A stretch of 64,000 bases of DNA from an uncultured Bryobacteraceae bacterium (GTDB taxonomy: Bacteria; Acidobacteriota; Terriglobia; Bryobacterales; Bryobacteraceae): assembly GCA_938027685.1 (NCBI GenBank), contig CALJAM010000010.1:1-64000 (forward strand), written 5' to 3'. Shown piece by piece: positions 63,407-64,000 of the stretch. The first letter of the stretch is position 1, and each line of letters starts with the position of its first letter. The notes under the pieces are model-generated. The model was given only the letters and a program-made list of their open reading frames with translations, was not told the origin of the DNA and did no database searches. Both the position numbers and the translations under genes were made by a program.

Positions 63407-64000
63407 TCACACCAGTCCGTCGAATAGCACCGTGCTCAGATAACGCTCGCCCGAATCCGGCAAAACCACCACCATCATCTTGTCCCGAAACTCGGGCAGC
63501 TTCGCCAGACGCACCGCCACCGCCACCGCCGCCCCGGACGATATCCCCGAGAGAATCCCTTCCTCGCTCGCCAGCCGCCGCGCGTATTCGATCGCCTCCT
63601 CGTTGCTGACCTGTTCGACCCGGTCCACCAGCGTCAGATCCAGCACCTCCGGCACGAAACCCGCCCCGATGCCCTGAATCTTGTGCGGACCCGGCCGAAT
63701 CGGCTCGCCCCGTAACGTCTGCGTGATCACCGGCGAGGCCTCCGGCTCCACCCCCACCGAAATGATCGGCTTGCCCTTGACCTGCTTGATGTAACGCGAC
63801 ACGCCCGTGATCGTGCCGCCCGTTCCGATCCCGCAAACCAGAACGTCCACCCGCCCCTCGGTGTCCTCCCAGATCTCCGGCCCCGTCGTCCTGAAATGAA
63901 TCTCCGGATTCGCCGGATTCTTGAACTGCTGCGGCATCACGTAACGATCTGGATTCGAAGCCACGATCTCCTCGGCCTTGGCCACCGCCCCGCGCATCCC
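63407..64000 (-). CDS. cysK: Cysteine synthase A (partial, 5' end beyond the window)
   Basis: The C-terminal portion, about 198 residues, of O-acetylserine sulfhydrylase. Seen are [37 protein letters not shown], the PLP phosphate loop [43 protein letters not shown] and [11 protein letters not shown]. The PLP lysine and the N-terminal part lie outside the window. It uses the O-acetylserine made by CysE at 11003 to form cysteine. Confidence 0.93.
   Translation of the reverse strand, partial: GMRGAVAKAEEIVASNPDRYVMPQQFKNPANPEIHFRTTGPEIWEDTEGRVDVLVCGIGTGGTITGVSRYIKQVKGKPIISVGVEPEASPVITQTLRGEPIRPGPHKIQGIGAGFVPEVLDLTLVDRVEQVSNEEAIEYARRLASEEGILSGISSGAAVAVAVRLAKLPEFRDKMMVVVLPDSGERYLSTVLFDGLV

Overview
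The window is GC-rich, gene-dense bacterial chromosome. Several traits together suggest an Acidobacteriota genome of the Bryobacterales/Solibacter kind: many Tat- or Sec-exported sugar-acting proteins (Gfo/Idh/MocA oxidoreductase, five-bladed-propeller-like hydrolase, enolase-superfamily dehydratase, DUF2961, DUF1080), TonB proteins of acidobacterial layout, and SecDF-YajC next to a TonB/ExbBD set. This placement is an inference from gene content. No rRNA, tRNA, CRISPR array or insertion sequence was recognised.

Region 1 (1-4750) looks foreign to the rest: visibly lower GC, different codon choice, and one compact minus-strand operon. A DECH-box SF2 helicase is followed by two small proteins. 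The helicase C-terminus and both small proteins appear to be built from the same repeated module (two copies each, six in all). I know of no named family for the module. The operon has a TTGACA-type promoter with an overlapping palindrome. This is the best candidate here for an undescribed system, plausibly anti-phage or mobile-element linked.

Region 2 (4750-19930) holds housekeeping and metabolic genes: proC, a PIG-L deacetylase, nusB, ribH, glutamate dehydrogenase, cysE, export ABC transporter parts, secreted carbohydrate enzymes, a DinG-type helicase, queD and a ferredoxin.

Region 3 (20000-31800) is a respiratory operon behind a perfect TGTGA-N6-TCACA site placed at about -41.5 from a -10 box. 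It encodes an FAD/Fe-S oxidoreductase (with an apparent frameshift), Rieske protein, cytochrome b, a seven-heme cytochrome c, a Tat-exported NarG/NxrA-type molybdoenzyme, its four-cluster Fe-S subunit, a predicted heme-binding lipoprotein gamma subunit and a TorD-type chaperone. The likely electron route is quinol, bc-type complex, cytochrome c, then an extracytoplasmic type II DMSO-reductase-family enzyme. Flow could be reversed if the enzyme oxidises nitrite.

Region 4 (31800-47100) carries hslVU, an FN3 lipoprotein, an FAH-family enzyme, a universal stress protein with a DUF302 protein, TPR proteins, rnc, a purine permease, fabF-acpP, an esterase and a TonB protein.

Region 5 (47200-58900) is a long minus-strand run: fur, FHA-GAF-PP2C phosphatase, yajC-secD-secF, tonB-exbB-exbD-exbD, TPR lipoprotein, rsh (ppGpp) and DUF971. 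Region 6 (58950-64000) has a DnaC-like ATPase, an MFS transporter, glgC, a DUF1080 protein and the 3' part of cysK, cut by the window end. Many genes outside region 1 have a TAnnnT-type -10 box only 6-12 bases before the start codon, which suggests leaderless or very short-leader transcripts.
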